The notes beneath the pieces are model-generated. The model was not told the DNA's origin. It searched no databases and worked only from the letters and a program-made list of their open reading frames with translations. Of a DNA stretch of 32,498 nt, positions 22,242-30,588 are shown piece by piece. Position numbers and translations under genes: made by a program. Every line of letters starts with the position of its first letter. The stretch's first letter is position 1. The DNA comes from a virus. The stretch is taken from the IMG/VR virus record IMGVR_UViG_3300031539_000177, positions 1-32,498 of that record; one strand, written 5' to 3'.

Positions 22242-23075
22242 TTAAATGCTAATCTGTAGCATTACCATTGGCATACAACCTGTTCCTGTTTGCGATGCAT
22301 CTGTGACGAAACCTGCCCTCTGAAAACCGTTTTCAAGCGTAATTATGTTTGAGCCGTTTACAGAACCGTCTCCAACAAAAACACACTCTCTGTTATCAGC
22401 AGTAGAAGCAATATCAGCATCAGCACCACCTGGTACGCACCAGCACAATCCCCAAGTCTGAATCCAGAGATTGTAACCTGTAGTAACATAAATGTTTGGC
22501 ACGCCCATAACAGAGGCAACCTGGTTGTTTTTCTTTGCGAGATAACCGTAAGCATTTAACGGCAATTCCATAAAGCCTGTTGTGTGTTGAATGGCGAATG
22601 GGTAATCTACATAAACCATTATTGTCCCACCACCAGCAACAACTGGCTCGTTACCAACCACTGTCCTTGTTTCAGTAGTGGCTGCCGCTCCGTGCCCGAC
22701 AACAAGTTGCGCACCTGCAAGCTCATCTTTGGCTATAGCGCCAGCGCCGTAACCTTCGGCAGCAGCTATAGTAACCAAAACCGCCCTGTCACCTATTTCA
22801 ATAGTCAGGGTGTGGTTTGAGTTAATTAATTCTGCCACAGTTACCGTAGCAGCATTAACTGCGCCATAACCAGCGTACAAAGTATCTTTGGAACGGGAAT
22901 ATCTAAATACTTTTCCATCCCAAGTAATACCACGAGTGCCCCAGACATATCTCTGGGTTGTCTCAGCTGTGTAGTAAGCAAGTTGACGTTCATGGACTCC
23001 AGAGGAAGAAGTGTAATCGTGCGGGCCTCCACCCCAAGTAATAGGCTGATGAGGTAATGTAAATACTGAACTCAT
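22242..23075 (-). CDS. Putative capsid-associated or decoration protein
   Basis: 277 residues, AAAGGAG Shine-Dalgarno, directly after the major capsid gene. The N-terminal DGKVFRYSRS ... LYAGYGAVN pattern resembles proteins found beside capsid genes in many podophages ('DGRxFRY'). A Gly/Ala/Thr-rich middle (AAAEGYGAGAIAKDELAGAQLVV) and a beta-rich C-terminus (NIYVTTGYNLWIQTWGLCWC) follow. Most likely a minor head or decoration protein; no enzyme motif is visible. Confidence 0.6.
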   Translation of the reverse strand: MSSVFTLPHQPITWGGGPHDYTSSSGVHERQLAYYTAETTQRYVWGTRGITWDGKVFRYSRSKDTLYAGYGAVNAATVTVAELINSNHTLTIEIGDRAVLVTIAAAEGYGAGAIAKDELAGAQLVVGHGAAATTETRTVVGNEPVVAGGGTIMVYVDYPFAIQHTTGFMELPLNAYGYLAKKNNQVASVMGVPNIYVTTGYNLWIQTWGLCWCVPGGADADIASTADNRECVFVGDGSVNGSNIITLENGFQRAGFVTDASQTGTGCMPMVMLQISI

Positions 23076-23091
23076 TTTAATTCTCCTTTAA

Positions 23092-24012
23092 TTAGGGCGT
23101 TTCAAGGTCGATTTCGACCACCGCCGGGCCTTCTACCCTGGTTGCACCGAGACTTTGTTCCACATAAATCTGCACGCTGTAACATTTCGTGGGAAGCTCA
23201 TCAATTCGGACTGTCGGCTCCTCGGCAATTGAAAGCACGATAGCATCTTGCGCAAATGCGTAGCATACGGTACATCCTGCATCTTCGGTATCCGCAGGAA
23301 GTTCTGTATGCTTGATGAACTTGAATCCCATAAATGTATCTATCTGGCCTTGAGCCAGCGCTCTTACAGTGTTATAGTCCGCACTCTTAACTTCAGTGGT
23401 GTTGAGTAATTGGTTGATGTTATAAGGGTTGCAGAGGAAATAACGCTGCCTTCTATCGTTGATATGCGCATCATCAAGAAGTTGTTTGCAAGTCAAAAGT
23501 TTGGCGATAGTCAACGCCGTTTCTGTAACGGCGCTATGGTTACTACCGGCAGCAGCAATCGTGCCATCACCATCTACGAGACGACATTCGCCTACGTCAT
23601 AGTTATTGACCGTAGTACCCCCTGTATGGCCGCTGTAAGCGGCTCCACCGAGGGCTGCGATGATAACATCGTCTATCTGGCGATTGGCAGCCGCAACTGC
23701 GTTTCGGACATAAACCGATTGAGGGTCGATAAGCATTTTGAGCTTATCGGTACTATCAATCAGGTCAGCCCAGTTGTAGTCGGCTACCGACAACTTGCGT
23801 CTTGAGTGCGGTGTGTCAATCTGCGGGGTGTTCCCGTGTCGAACATTCTTCGGCTGCATCGACGTAGCACCGATTCGCTCGACATACATTGTGTCGCCAG
23901 TCATGTCCTCCATTCTGCAACATCCCCGGAGAAGTGCTGTTTCTTCCTGGGATAAGAGCAGAATGTTGTCCTTGTACTGGTCAACAAATGCTACTGGTAT
24001 TTGAACACTCAT
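23092..24012 (-). CDS. Major capsid protein
   Basis: 306 residues, AGAGG Shine-Dalgarno. The sequence has the profile of the Phage_capsid_2-type HK97-fold capsid protein: VAFVDQYKDNILLLSQEETA at the N-terminus, MYVERIGATSMQPKNVRH, WADLIDSTDKLKMLIDPQSV, AANRQIDDVIIAALGG, TIAKLLTCKQLLDDAHI, RYFLCNPYNINQLL, FMGFKFIKHTELP and a C-terminal beta region ending VEIDLETP. Its place after portal and scaffold genes agrees. It has a long upstream gap (155 bases), unusual here, which may carry its own expression signals. Confidence 0.85.
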   Translation of the reverse strand: MSVQIPVAFVDQYKDNILLLSQEETALLRGCCRMEDMTGDTMYVERIGATSMQPKNVRHGNTPQIDTPHSRRKLSVADYNWADLIDSTDKLKMLIDPQSVYVRNAVAAANRQIDDVIIAALGGAAYSGHTGGTTVNNYDVGECRLVDGDGTIAAAGSNHSAVTETALTIAKLLTCKQLLDDAHINDRRQRYFLCNPYNINQLLNTTEVKSADYNTVRALAQGQIDTFMGFKFIKHTELPADTEDAGCTVCYAFAQDAIVLSIAEEPTVRIDELPTKCYSVQIYVEQSLGATRVEGPAVVEIDLETP

Positions 24013-24167
24013 TAGAAAACCTCTTTAATTGTCGTTTCAAACTACTGCGGAATGGTTGTCCGACAATCGGGCCTATCCTACCTAACGCTGGTAAGCGGGC
24101 GGATTACCGCCGTTTTTGGGCCTCGTAAAAGGTTGTCCAATGAATTACACCAATAGGGCGTTATTGC
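24013..24167 (-). promoter_or_regulatory. Structured 155-base leader of the capsid gene
   Basis: This is the longest gap in the head module. It holds several small hairpins: TTGTC-C-GACAA (24056-24066), CGCT-GGTA-AGCG (24086-24097) and GGCGG-ATTA-CCGCC (24098-24111). GGACAACC occurs twice on the minus strand (24138-24131 and 24061-24054). On the plus strand the GGCGG hairpin is followed by T5 (24113-24117), which resembles a terminator for antisense transcription. I see no clear -10/-35 pair on the minus strand. Confidence 0.45.
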
Positions 24168-25046
24168 TTATCTATTAGTGCTTTGTCTTAATTCCTCTCG
24201 TAATTTCATTATTTTATCAATCAAGGGTTGTCGTACCCTTTTATCTTTATGTGTATATTTCGGGTCTGCCATAATTTTCGTTATCTGCTCCTGTATATCG
24301 CCAGGCGTAGCAATCTTGGAAGATACAATATCGCCGTGCTCGGCGAACTTGCTGCCGATATTGGATAGTATTCTTGATGTATCAACTAAATCACCAATCA
24401 CGCCCCCATCTTTTAATGGTGTCTGTAACCATCTATCCCTGAGTTCATTGTCACCATTTGTTCCTTTTTCAATAGCATAATTGCCCATATGCCTTCTTTG
24501 CTCATAAGCATTGCCTTCTTCTTGCATTAACTTATTTTTGGATTCTTGACGAAAAGAGACAATCGCATCGACTTGAGCTTTCATTGCAGTCAAAACATTT
24601 GCATTATTGAACTCCATTAGCGCAGCAACTTGTTTCTGGTTCAAACCTATCTTGTGAAACAAATCCTGTGCAGCAAGAGCAAGGTCGGCGTTCCAATGTT
24701 CCTCTGGGAAATCTTCCGGTCTGGTTATATTATAATCCACAGCCGCAGGCGGACGGCCACCGGCAGTATGCCACGCATCCCATTCTTCATCACTTGTGGC
24801 ATCGTTGGGAATTGCAATTTTGTCCAAAGGCACTTGCTTGCGAATATGAACATAGCTTTTGGCAAGAGTTTCTGGCTCCTTGAAATTTGGCAAAGTCTTA
24901 TCGCCGTGCAAGGATTCGTCTTTAAGCAATTTGTGCCAATCCTTTACGAAATTGCCATCTTTTCCTACCAATGAAACAGAAGCCGTCTCTGCTGTTGCCG
25001 TTGCCGTTTCTGTCGCTGTTGCCTCGGTTGATGTTTCTTCAGGCAT
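24168..25046 (-). CDS. Scaffolding protein candidate
   Basis: 292 residues from the second of two adjacent ATGs (25046), which gives 7 bases to AAAGG; the first ATG (25049) is too close. The N-terminus is acidic and Thr/Ala-rich (PEETSTEATATETATATAE). The body is charged and helical (FNNANVLTAMKAQVDAIVSF, QESKNKLMQEEGNAYEQRRHM) and the C-terminus is a Lys/Arg-rich helix (KIMKLREELRQSTNR). This composition and the position between portal and capsid genes match podophage scaffolds such as T7 gp9. Confidence 0.75.
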   Translation of the reverse strand: MPEETSTEATATETATATAETASVSLVGKDGNFVKDWHKLLKDESLHGDKTLPNFKEPETLAKSYVHIRKQVPLDKIAIPNDATSDEEWDAWHTAGGRPPAAVDYNITRPEDFPEEHWNADLALAAQDLFHKIGLNQKQVAALMEFNNANVLTAMKAQVDAIVSFRQESKNKLMQEEGNAYEQRRHMGNYAIEKGTNGDNELRDRWLQTPLKDGGVIGDLVDTSRILSNIGSKFAEHGDIVSSKIATPGDIQEQITKIMADPKYTHKDKRVRQPLIDKIMKLREELRQSTNR

Positions 25047-25049
25047 CAT

Positions 25050-25205
25050 TTATCCTTTCAGTATTTTTATGGCCTCTTTTATAAGAGTATTCTTGCTAAC
25101 AGGTGCTGTGCCACTAACAGCCTCCTGCAACTTCACTATTGCTCTTTCTTCTTTAGTTAGTTCACGGCTTGCTTGTGCCTCAAATGGTGGTTCTTTGTCA
25201 TTCAT
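25050..25205 (-). CDS. Hypothetical 51-residue protein before the scaffold
   Basis: ATG at 25205 has GAAAGG with 6-7 bases of spacing and overlaps the previous stop by 8 bases; the frame is open 14 codons further but has no ribosome site there. MNDKEPPFEAQASRELTKEE is followed by an amphipathic helix (AIVKLQEAV) and a C-terminal KEAIKILKG. The stop TAA abuts the scaffold start. Unknown function. Confidence 0.6.
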   Translation of the reverse strand: MNDKEPPFEAQASRELTKEERAIVKLQEAVSGTAPVSKNTLIKEAIKILKG

Positions 25206-25659
25206 TTTTATCCTTTCGCTCAAAATGTTTCTTGTTTTCCGGGTCATTCAGGTAAGGGTCGGCTATGAAAATTGGCAGTTCATAAACAAACGCTTCAGTA
25301 TTAACAAATATACCTTTCGAGCGACATTTCGGGCATACGAGTATTTTGCCGTCCTCTACCGCAGGAACCACAAATCTTTCTTTGCAGTCCTGGCATTTGT
25401 ATTTCTTCGCCTCTGGATGATTCTTAAAAAATATAGCCTTTTCCTCAGAAGATTCGCAAAAATACTTCTTGCCGTCCATATTGATTTGAATGACCTCTTT
25501 ATTCAATACCTTTGACGGCGCTTCTGACCCTTGTTTTGCTATAATCTGCAATAACTGTATTTGAGTTTTTAACGCATCCATTTCCTCCTTATGCTTTTGC
25601 TCGATTTCTCTTATTCTTCTTGCGTTAATATCCTCGTTAGTCAGTTCTTCTTTAGCCAT
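25198..25659 (-). CDS. Coiled-coil plus zinc-ribbon protein
   Basis: 153 residues from ATG at 25659 (AAAGG, 7 bases); five upstream codons in frame lack a site. Residues about 10-45 form a coiled coil (REIEQKHKEEMDALKTQIQLLQ). A zinc ribbon follows with CQDC and CPKC about 20 residues apart (YKCQDCKERFVV ... ILVCPKCRSKG). The last 35 residues are acidic/aromatic. Such proteins appear among small genes between portal and scaffold genes in podophages. The role is unknown; metal binding is inferred. Confidence 0.65.
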   Translation of the reverse strand: MAKEELTNEDINARRIREIEQKHKEEMDALKTQIQLLQIIAKQGSEAPSKVLNKEVIQINMDGKKYFCESSEEKAIFFKNHPEAKKYKCQDCKERFVVPAVEDGKILVCPKCRSKGIFVNTEAFVYELPIFIADPYLNDPENKKHFERKDKNE

Positions 25660-25954
25660 CTTTTTCCCTTTCAATATTTATTGCTTTTTTTTGTTTGACC
25701 TCGTATGGGTCTTTGTTCAACTTAGCATATATGTAAATAATCATGTCTCTTTGTCTTGAAGCAGATACAACCTTATGCGTATCAATATTACCATTATTAT
25801 CCAAATACATCGGATGGGTTTTATATAATGGGACATGAGTCACATCAAACTTAATCTGAGCCATCAAATCGCGCAAAACTCTTTTGCCTGCCTCTGTGCC
25901 GAAGGTCTGTTGATAGTCGATGATTGTCTGTTTTTCGTCTCTGTCGATTTTCAT
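25652..25954 (-). CDS. Bbp19-like small virion gene product
   Basis: 100 residues, ATGA overlap with the preceding gene. DYQQTFGTEAGKRVLRDLMA is the hallmark of the Bbp19-like family (first noted in Bordetella phage BPP-1), with the 'F.tp.GkrVL.dL' core. The C-terminal part has RQRDMIIYIYAKLNKDP, also typical. These proteins are regularly found next to portal and capsid genes of podophages, but their function is not established. Confidence 0.75.
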   Translation of the reverse strand: MKIDRDEKQTIIDYQQTFGTEAGKRVLRDLMAQIKFDVTHVPLYKTHPMYLDNNGNIDTHKVVSASRQRDMIIYIYAKLNKDPYEVKQKKAINIEREKDG

Positions 25955-26088
25955 TTATGTTTCGGTTTTCTACCTGTCTTTAACGATTGCCCCGTCTTGG
26001 ATTGGGCTATTCTCGCAGCCTTACCCTTACTCATTCCCGTTGATACTAATTTTGTATAGACTTTGTGTACTTTGCTTCCTTTAGGCAT
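25951..26088 (-). CDS. Small very basic protein after the portal
   Basis: 45 residues. ATG at 26088 is chosen because GGAGG lies 7 bases upstream; a longer frame would run deep inside the portal gene. The product begins MPKGSKVHKVYTKLV and contains GMSKGKAARIAQSKTG and KTGRKPKHK: 16 Lys/Arg in 45 residues. Similar small basic peptides with 'SKGKAARIAQ' follow portal genes in other phages. It could bind DNA or act in packaging; unproven. Confidence 0.7.
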   Translation of the reverse strand: MPKGSKVHKVYTKLVSTGMSKGKAARIAQSKTGQSLKTGRKPKHK

Positions 26089-27718
26089 TTGTGGCCTCCA
26101 TAACTTTCCCCGCCGGACTGCCTTCTTCCGGCGCACCTGTGGTCTGTCCATAAGCCTGAGCAGCGACCTGAGCAGCTTCAAGCGCCTGTTGTTTCTGAAG
26201 TTCGGCCTGACGTGCTTTCCTGATAGCGTCCCTGTCGTCTGTTGACTTTATATCTTCAGCTCTCATACCTAACTGACGGCATAGATTCCTGTATCCTTCA
26301 TCAACGTTGATATTATCCATTATTTCTGGAATTTGTTCTTTCATCTGAAGACCTATCGCAACGCCTTTCTGGTAGGCTGCGGCCTGTCCTGAACTAAGAG
26401 CATTTGCCATTAAACCTAAATACTCAATCTCTACAGTCTCAAGACCAAGCGGTGGTCTGGGTATCTCACCATTCTCTATCTCAAGCATCAATGTCCTTTT
26501 AAGTAGAGGCTCATAATGCTCCGTTTGTAATCTACCGACTGGTTGACCTACCCGTCTTAGTCCTTCGAGTGTTCTTTCACGTATCTCTACCGTAGTCCTT
26601 CTGTCGCCTTTAAGACCTGTAATTGGATTAAAGACGTTCTTATAAAAAGCAGTATGAACTTCTTCTCGTTCAGCCTCAACTTCTTCTTTAGTAGCTTGTA
26701 GATTGCCTTGAACACCTTTTATTGGAGCTATCGAATTTAATTCCTGAACACGATTGATAGCTCCTGCGAATACTTTAACCTCACCCTCAAAACTTTCGAG
26801 AACTTCAAGGGCTGGATTATTATGTTTATTGCCGCATTCTACCTTGTCACACCTCATCTTCTGTAAGACCCTGACCTGTGGAAGTATCTGTGTTCCTATG
26901 CCCCTGCCCATAATTTCGCCTGTAGTCACCATCCATCTTGCAGGATGATATGGAAAATCAGGAAATCCACCTTCGTCAATCAAATGCTTGTGTTCTACTT
27001 CGATATAGACAGACTCCCAAGGCATATTCATCGGGTCTTCCGAATATCGTGGGTTCCTTTTTTCTCTCGGTTTGACTACGTGCAGTATCTGGAATATATC
27101 CTCTTGTTTCTTGGAGTCTGCGTTAGCCTCCAATATCTTCTTGCCTGCCTTATCACCCCATTGCTGAACAGCCTGCCTTGCGGTGAAGGGGAATTTTATC
27201 ATCATAGTATCTACAATGCCCTCATTGTTCAGGAGCATTATGTAGAGCGCTATATCGTAGTCCTTGAAATTCAGACCACCAGCCTTTACAGACCATTCGG
27301 AATAGGTATTTCCCGTCCCGAAACAGATAAGAGAGCGCATAAACTCGCTCTCCTGCGACATGAAATTGGAAGCGAATAAAGACCTGTGATGCTTATCGGT
27401 AGCCCTCGCACACCAATCTTCGTATTCATCCGATTGTCCGCCGATATTGTCTTTAGATACATTCCACTGAAAGAAATGTTCTCCAGCGGGAATAATCGCA
27501 GACAACAGGCCATCAGCCATTTCCTTTGAATCGGTAATAGCAGTAGTATCATAAACCTTTTTGGTCTGTTCCGTGCCTCTGTACTTGGTAGTGGATATGT
27601 TGCTTTCACGAGGAAACATTAAATCGGCGGTCTCCTGCCAGAGATTGCGGAAGTTGCCGTTCTTGCCCCACTCGATTTCGTATGATTTTATGTACTGTTC
27701 TGCTGTTTTATCTGCCAT
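26081..27718 (-). CDS. Portal (head-tail connector) protein, T7 gp8-like
   Basis: 545 residues. The N-terminus with WQETADLMFPRESN, DTTAITDSKEMADGLLSAIIPAGEHFFQW is diagnostic of the podophage head-to-tail connector family. FGTGNTYSEW, VYIEVEHKHLIDEGGFPDFPY, RWMVTTGEIMGRGIGTQILPQVRVLQKM and RERTLEGLRRVGQPVGRLQTE follow in the expected order. The C-terminus is Ala/Gln-rich. The family length is 500-550. It forms the dodecameric ring through which DNA is packaged and ejected. Confidence 0.92.
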   Translation of the reverse strand: MADKTAEQYIKSYEIEWGKNGNFRNLWQETADLMFPRESNISTTKYRGTEQTKKVYDTTAITDSKEMADGLLSAIIPAGEHFFQWNVSKDNIGGQSDEYEDWCARATDKHHRSLFASNFMSQESEFMRSLICFGTGNTYSEWSVKAGGLNFKDYDIALYIMLLNNEGIVDTMMIKFPFTARQAVQQWGDKAGKKILEANADSKKQEDIFQILHVVKPREKRNPRYSEDPMNMPWESVYIEVEHKHLIDEGGFPDFPYHPARWMVTTGEIMGRGIGTQILPQVRVLQKMRCDKVECGNKHNNPALEVLESFEGEVKVFAGAINRVQELNSIAPIKGVQGNLQATKEEVEAEREEVHTAFYKNVFNPITGLKGDRRTTVEIRERTLEGLRRVGQPVGRLQTEHYEPLLKRTLMLEIENGEIPRPPLGLETVEIEYLGLMANALSSGQAAAYQKGVAIGLQMKEQIPEIMDNINVDEGYRNLCRQLGMRAEDIKSTDDRDAIRKARQAELQKQQALEAAQVAAQAYGQTTGAPEEGSPAGKVMEATNA

Positions 27719-27721
27719 TTT

Positions 27722-27904
27722 TTATCCCAATAAAGTTTTGCCCATACCTTCAGGCGCAAGCTCGCCGGTGATAATGGTCTCGGCACGACCCTTGCGTTTC
27801 TTGGGCTTGTCACCTTCACCCTTCAACGCCTCGGTTACTACTTCCGGTGGCTCTTCGACTTCAGGCATTTGTATCGGTTCGGGTTTCTTGAAAAGTCCGC
27901 CCAT
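27722..27904 (-). CDS. Small phage protein before the portal (KTLLG ending)
   Basis: 60 residues, AAGGAG Shine-Dalgarno, TAAATG contact with the upstream stop. MGGLFKKPEPIQMPEVEEPP is followed by a basic patch (KPKKRKGRAETIITGE) and ends MGKTLLG. This 'MGG-F.KP ... P-rich ... KRRGRA.TI.TG ... KTLLG' layout is seen in short proteins beside podophage portals. I know of no demonstrated function. Confidence 0.7.
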   Translation of the reverse strand: MGGLFKKPEPIQMPEVEEPPEVVTEALKGEGDKPKKRKGRAETIITGELAPEGMGKTLLG

Positions 27905-28072
27905 TTAGTTTTCTCCTTCTGGCCCGCCTGATTCGGATTCAGGCAAGATATAAGACGCCTGCTTAACACGAAAACTCACAACGTCCAAAACGCCGCAAAC
28001 TTCTTCGGTGGTCAGTCCTTTGTTAATGTACTCATTCACAATATCAGTTATCTCTTTTGATAAATTGTTCAT
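27905..28072 (-). CDS. Small helical protein between large terminase and portal
   Basis: 55 residues from ATG at 28072, with GAAAGG about 8 bases upstream and 11 bases after the terminase stop. Starts MNNLSKEITDIVNEYINKGL, then TTEEVCGVLDVVSFRV, and ends in Ser/Glu/Gly-rich residues (ESESGGPEGEN). The final codons supply the Shine-Dalgarno for the next gene. It looks like a small dimeric helical protein, but no family is recognised. Confidence 0.65.
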   Translation of the reverse strand: MNNLSKEITDIVNEYINKGLTTEEVCGVLDVVSFRVKQASYILPESESGGPEGEN

Positions 28073-28083
28073 TTTTTAACCTT

Positions 28084-29754
28084 TCATACTCTTGCATAAT
28101 CGTTGTTGGCTACCGTCTGGCGGGGTTTTCTGTTTCTTCCATGTTTTGTCACTATGCCCGATTTGTTTCCAGCCAGAAGTAAATAATTCAAGCAATGACG
28201 GAAGTGGTCTGGGTCATTTGTTTTGCGATAACGATAGACCATTTGTTTTGTTTTCTTGTTCAACTCCTCTACCTTAAACGGAGAACATAACTGTCTGGCA
28301 AATTCGATTATCTCAGGACTCCTGCGAGGAAGAACTAAATTGCCAGGCGTTATTACCAACCTATGAGAAGTATCCATAATCTCTGTTCGACATACGCTTA
28401 CCATCTTCGTGTTCGGATTAAATATCGAACCAAGAGGGGTAGTTTCCTTGTACTCACATAACCATACTTTGAAATTTACCTTCTTTTGGAAATGTCTCGC
28501 CATATCTTCGTATGGCCGAATATCGACTACGCCGACCTTAACATTAAACCTTTTACAAATGTCCTCTATCTCATTCCAACTATCCATCCCCTCGCCCCTG
28601 ATTATAGCGAGCTTGTAGATTTCAAAACTTTCCGAGCCTGTGCGTGCGCCTATAATCAGATGTTTGCCCTTCATACAATCCAAACCCATCAAACAAGGAC
28701 CGGGATGGGAGTTGAGAGGATAGTTACTTTCACCACAACAACTCAGAACATCTTCTTTTCTTAACTTGTCCTCCGCAGAGATATGAGGCCAACCTAATCT
28801 TAATCGGACAATCGAGCTTAAATTATCTTCTGGTGGGTCTCTGTACTCTGAAAGTATTTCGGCAGGGTCGTTTCTTACGCTTGTTAATTGAGATAATTGA
28901 TAACCGTGCATATAAGCAGATTTTTGGGGATAAGCAGGAACCCATTCGCCGGGATAGTTAGGAATCTCTTTTCCACATTTCAGACAAGTAATATAACCAG
29001 AACCATCCTTGCGCAATCTCACGCATTTTTCAGGGTCTTCCATAAAGAAGAGTTCGGCACAAGTCGTATGTTTGCCACAAGCCTCACAAAACCTGAACCA
29101 TTGTCTCTGGTCGGATTTGGCAAAGAAAGTGTCTATACCAAAATTGGGTGTGGTCGGATTAGAAATGAAACACTCTTCCGATAATTCAGAATCCCGCAAC
29201 CTTCCTCTGGCCTTGCCGACAACAGTAAATTTATCGTCGGTATCCGCCATTAAATCTAATTCATCAAAAACAATCCTATCAAGAGGAATGGATGATGTCT
29301 TGGACGATACGGCCTGCTCATCTATTTTACGAGGCATCCTCGCTCCTCGTAACCATAAGAAGGCATCACCTATTTTCTTTAATGATGCGGTATCAGTACC
29401 CTTTCTGCCGGTATCCTTAACAAATTTTCCAATAGCATTACGATTAGACTGTATCAATGGATTGAATCGGGACTTGCCAAATTCCTGAACATCATCGTTA
29501 GTTGGAAAATAATAACCAATACCTCTCGGATAACGACCGTGTATCAAACCGTGAAGTGACCTCAAAACCTCCATTTCAGTAAAACCAAGTTGTGTGGCTT
29601 TCATATAACATATTCTCTTGGCTTCAGAACTAAGAGGCTCCCTTTGGTATTCGCGAGTATTCCATGAAAAAACCCCGCTCTGGAGTTTGATTTCATTTAG
29701 TACAGCCCAGTATCCGGCGTCTTCTCTTGCTATTTCTTCAGGAGTTACATCCAT
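28084..29754 (-). CDS. Terminase large subunit, GpA-like
   Basis: 556 residues. The ATPase domain has a deviant Walker A (KATQLGFTE, 52-60), Walker B (IVFDEL, 161-166) and a coupling motif (ISNPTTPNFGID, 197-208). A zinc-ribbon insertion follows (CEAC 223-226, CLKC 257-260), as in the GpA branch of terminases. The nuclease domain shows MGLDCMKGKHLIIG, VGVVDIRPYED and DPDHFRHCLNYLLLA. It starts 17 bases inside the preceding small gene. It is the motor that cuts and packages the phage DNA. Confidence 0.92.
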   Translation of the reverse strand: MDVTPEEIAREDAGYWAVLNEIKLQSGVFSWNTREYQREPLSSEAKRICYMKATQLGFTEMEVLRSLHGLIHGRYPRGIGYYFPTNDDVQEFGKSRFNPLIQSNRNAIGKFVKDTGRKGTDTASLKKIGDAFLWLRGARMPRKIDEQAVSSKTSSIPLDRIVFDELDLMADTDDKFTVVGKARGRLRDSELSEECFISNPTTPNFGIDTFFAKSDQRQWFRFCEACGKHTTCAELFFMEDPEKCVRLRKDGSGYITCLKCGKEIPNYPGEWVPAYPQKSAYMHGYQLSQLTSVRNDPAEILSEYRDPPEDNLSSIVRLRLGWPHISAEDKLRKEDVLSCCGESNYPLNSHPGPCLMGLDCMKGKHLIIGARTGSESFEIYKLAIIRGEGMDSWNEIEDICKRFNVKVGVVDIRPYEDMARHFQKKVNFKVWLCEYKETTPLGSIFNPNTKMVSVCRTEIMDTSHRLVITPGNLVLPRRSPEIIEFARQLCSPFKVEELNKKTKQMVYRYRKTNDPDHFRHCLNYLLLAGNKSGIVTKHGRNRKPRQTVANNDYARV

Positions 29755-29929
29755 CAGTTACTCTCTCGGCTATCAGGTTATTCAAGTCAGCAATACGCCG
29801 CTCAATCTTCTCTATGACCGGAAATGTCCAGTTCTCCGACTTCATATATTCAATGAGTTCCAGACGTTCCTTGACGGCCTCGTTAATAGTCAAGTCCGTT
29901 CTACCGCTAATTTCACGTTCTACTGTCAT
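29738..29929 (-). CDS. Small helical protein overlapping the terminase gene
   Basis: 63 residues, AAAGG with 7 bases of spacing. MTVEREISGRTDLTINEAVK then a long helix (RLELIEYMKSENWTFPVIEKIERRIADLNNLIAERV). It follows the terminator-like hairpin at 29945-30000 and is the first gene of the packaging block. Charged and coiled-coil-like, so it may oligomerise; it could be a terminase accessory factor, but no family is evident. Confidence 0.65.
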   Translation of the reverse strand: MTVEREISGRTDLTINEAVKERLELIEYMKSENWTFPVIEKIERRIADLNNLIAERVTDGCNS

Positions 29930-29944
29930 TTATTGCCTTTCTGC

Positions 29945-30000
29945 GCAACAAAAAACGGCGGTGTAAGAGGTGTAGGCTCCTACACAGCCGTATCTGTTGC
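29945..30000 (-). terminator. Intrinsic terminator-like hairpin with an alternative fold before the packaging genes
   Basis: On the transcript, ACGGC-U-GUGUA (29991-29981) pairs with UACAC-C-GCCGU (29965-29955) and is followed by T6. An alternative inner hairpin, GTGTAGG (29985-29979) with CCTACAC (29976-29970), uses the same GTGTA. Outer arms GCAACA/TGTTGC (30000-29995 and 29950-29945) could close the whole 56 bases and bury the T-run. It could attenuate transcription into the terminase operon. Confidence 0.6.
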
Positions 30001-30040
30001 AAAAATCAGTTTTTTAAGTTAAATTATTAGTCCCTACGCT

Positions 30041-30247
30041 TCATTCTTCGTCCATCCTATTCTCCTGTGGCTTGGATTCTTTTTGGTCAAGATATTGCAT
30101 TCTGGCATTGTCAGCAATCATAGTCAAATGCTGTAAAACATAAGCCATCGCTGCATTGCCCTTTGTATCTTGTTCTCGTTGTAACTCCCATAAGTGTATT
30201 TTCAAATGAGTTAGCTTTTCCTCAACAGTTTCTAATGAATAATTCAT
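30041..30247 (-). CDS. Small coiled-coil protein
   Basis: 68 residues: MNYSLETVEEKLTHLKIHLW and QREQDTKGNAAMAYVLQHLTMIADNA form two helices, then a polar tail ending RMDEE. The segment CATTCTTCGTCC occurs both at its end and at its start region (near 30040 and 30246), a short direct repeat that may reflect a past duplication. The Shine-Dalgarno is weak (GGAC). No family recognised. Confidence 0.55.
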   Translation of the reverse strand: MNYSLETVEEKLTHLKIHLWELQREQDTKGNAAMAYVLQHLTMIADNARMQYLDQKESKPQENRMDEE

Positions 30248-30348
30248 TCTTCGTCCGTCCTACGGCCTATCTGGGACTCCTATCGGTACTATTGCTAACA
30301 TTGTATCCTATATTGTTCTTGATATTCCATAGTTTTTATAAAATAGCT

Positions 30349-30588
30349 TTACCAGCCAACTAAAACTGCATCTACCTCACATTGACATTTATTACATTTG
30401 AAAGTCTTTGGCCTTAACTCGCCCATCGGAACAGACATATACTGACTACGATTACAATTCGTACACTCACAACGAATCTCATAATGAGTCGGAGGAAATA
30501 ATACATTCTTAATTCTCAATATCTCGGACTGTAAATCATTAATACTGTTTCCGTGTTGAATAACCTGCTTTTTTAACTCCTTGTTCAT
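30349..30588 (-). CDS. Zinc-ribbon small protein
   Basis: 79 residues, GAAAGG Shine-Dalgarno before ATG at 30588. An N-terminal helix (LKKQVIQHGNSINDLQSEILRIKNVLF) is followed by a Cys4 ribbon: CECTNC, then CNKCQCEV about 25 residues later. The pattern (coiled coil followed by zinc ribbon) echoes the protein at 25198-25659. A role in DNA binding or virion assembly is possible but not shown. Confidence 0.65.
   Translation of the reverse strand: MNKELKKQVIQHGNSINDLQSEILRIKNVLFPPTHYEIRCECTNCNRSQYMSVPMGELRPKTFKCNKCQCEVDAVLVGW

Noticed and set aside
30248-30348. Possible gene ending in TDEE just before 30247, similar to the end of the next gene
   Set aside because: Frame has several stops and no start; at most a short duplicated remnant.
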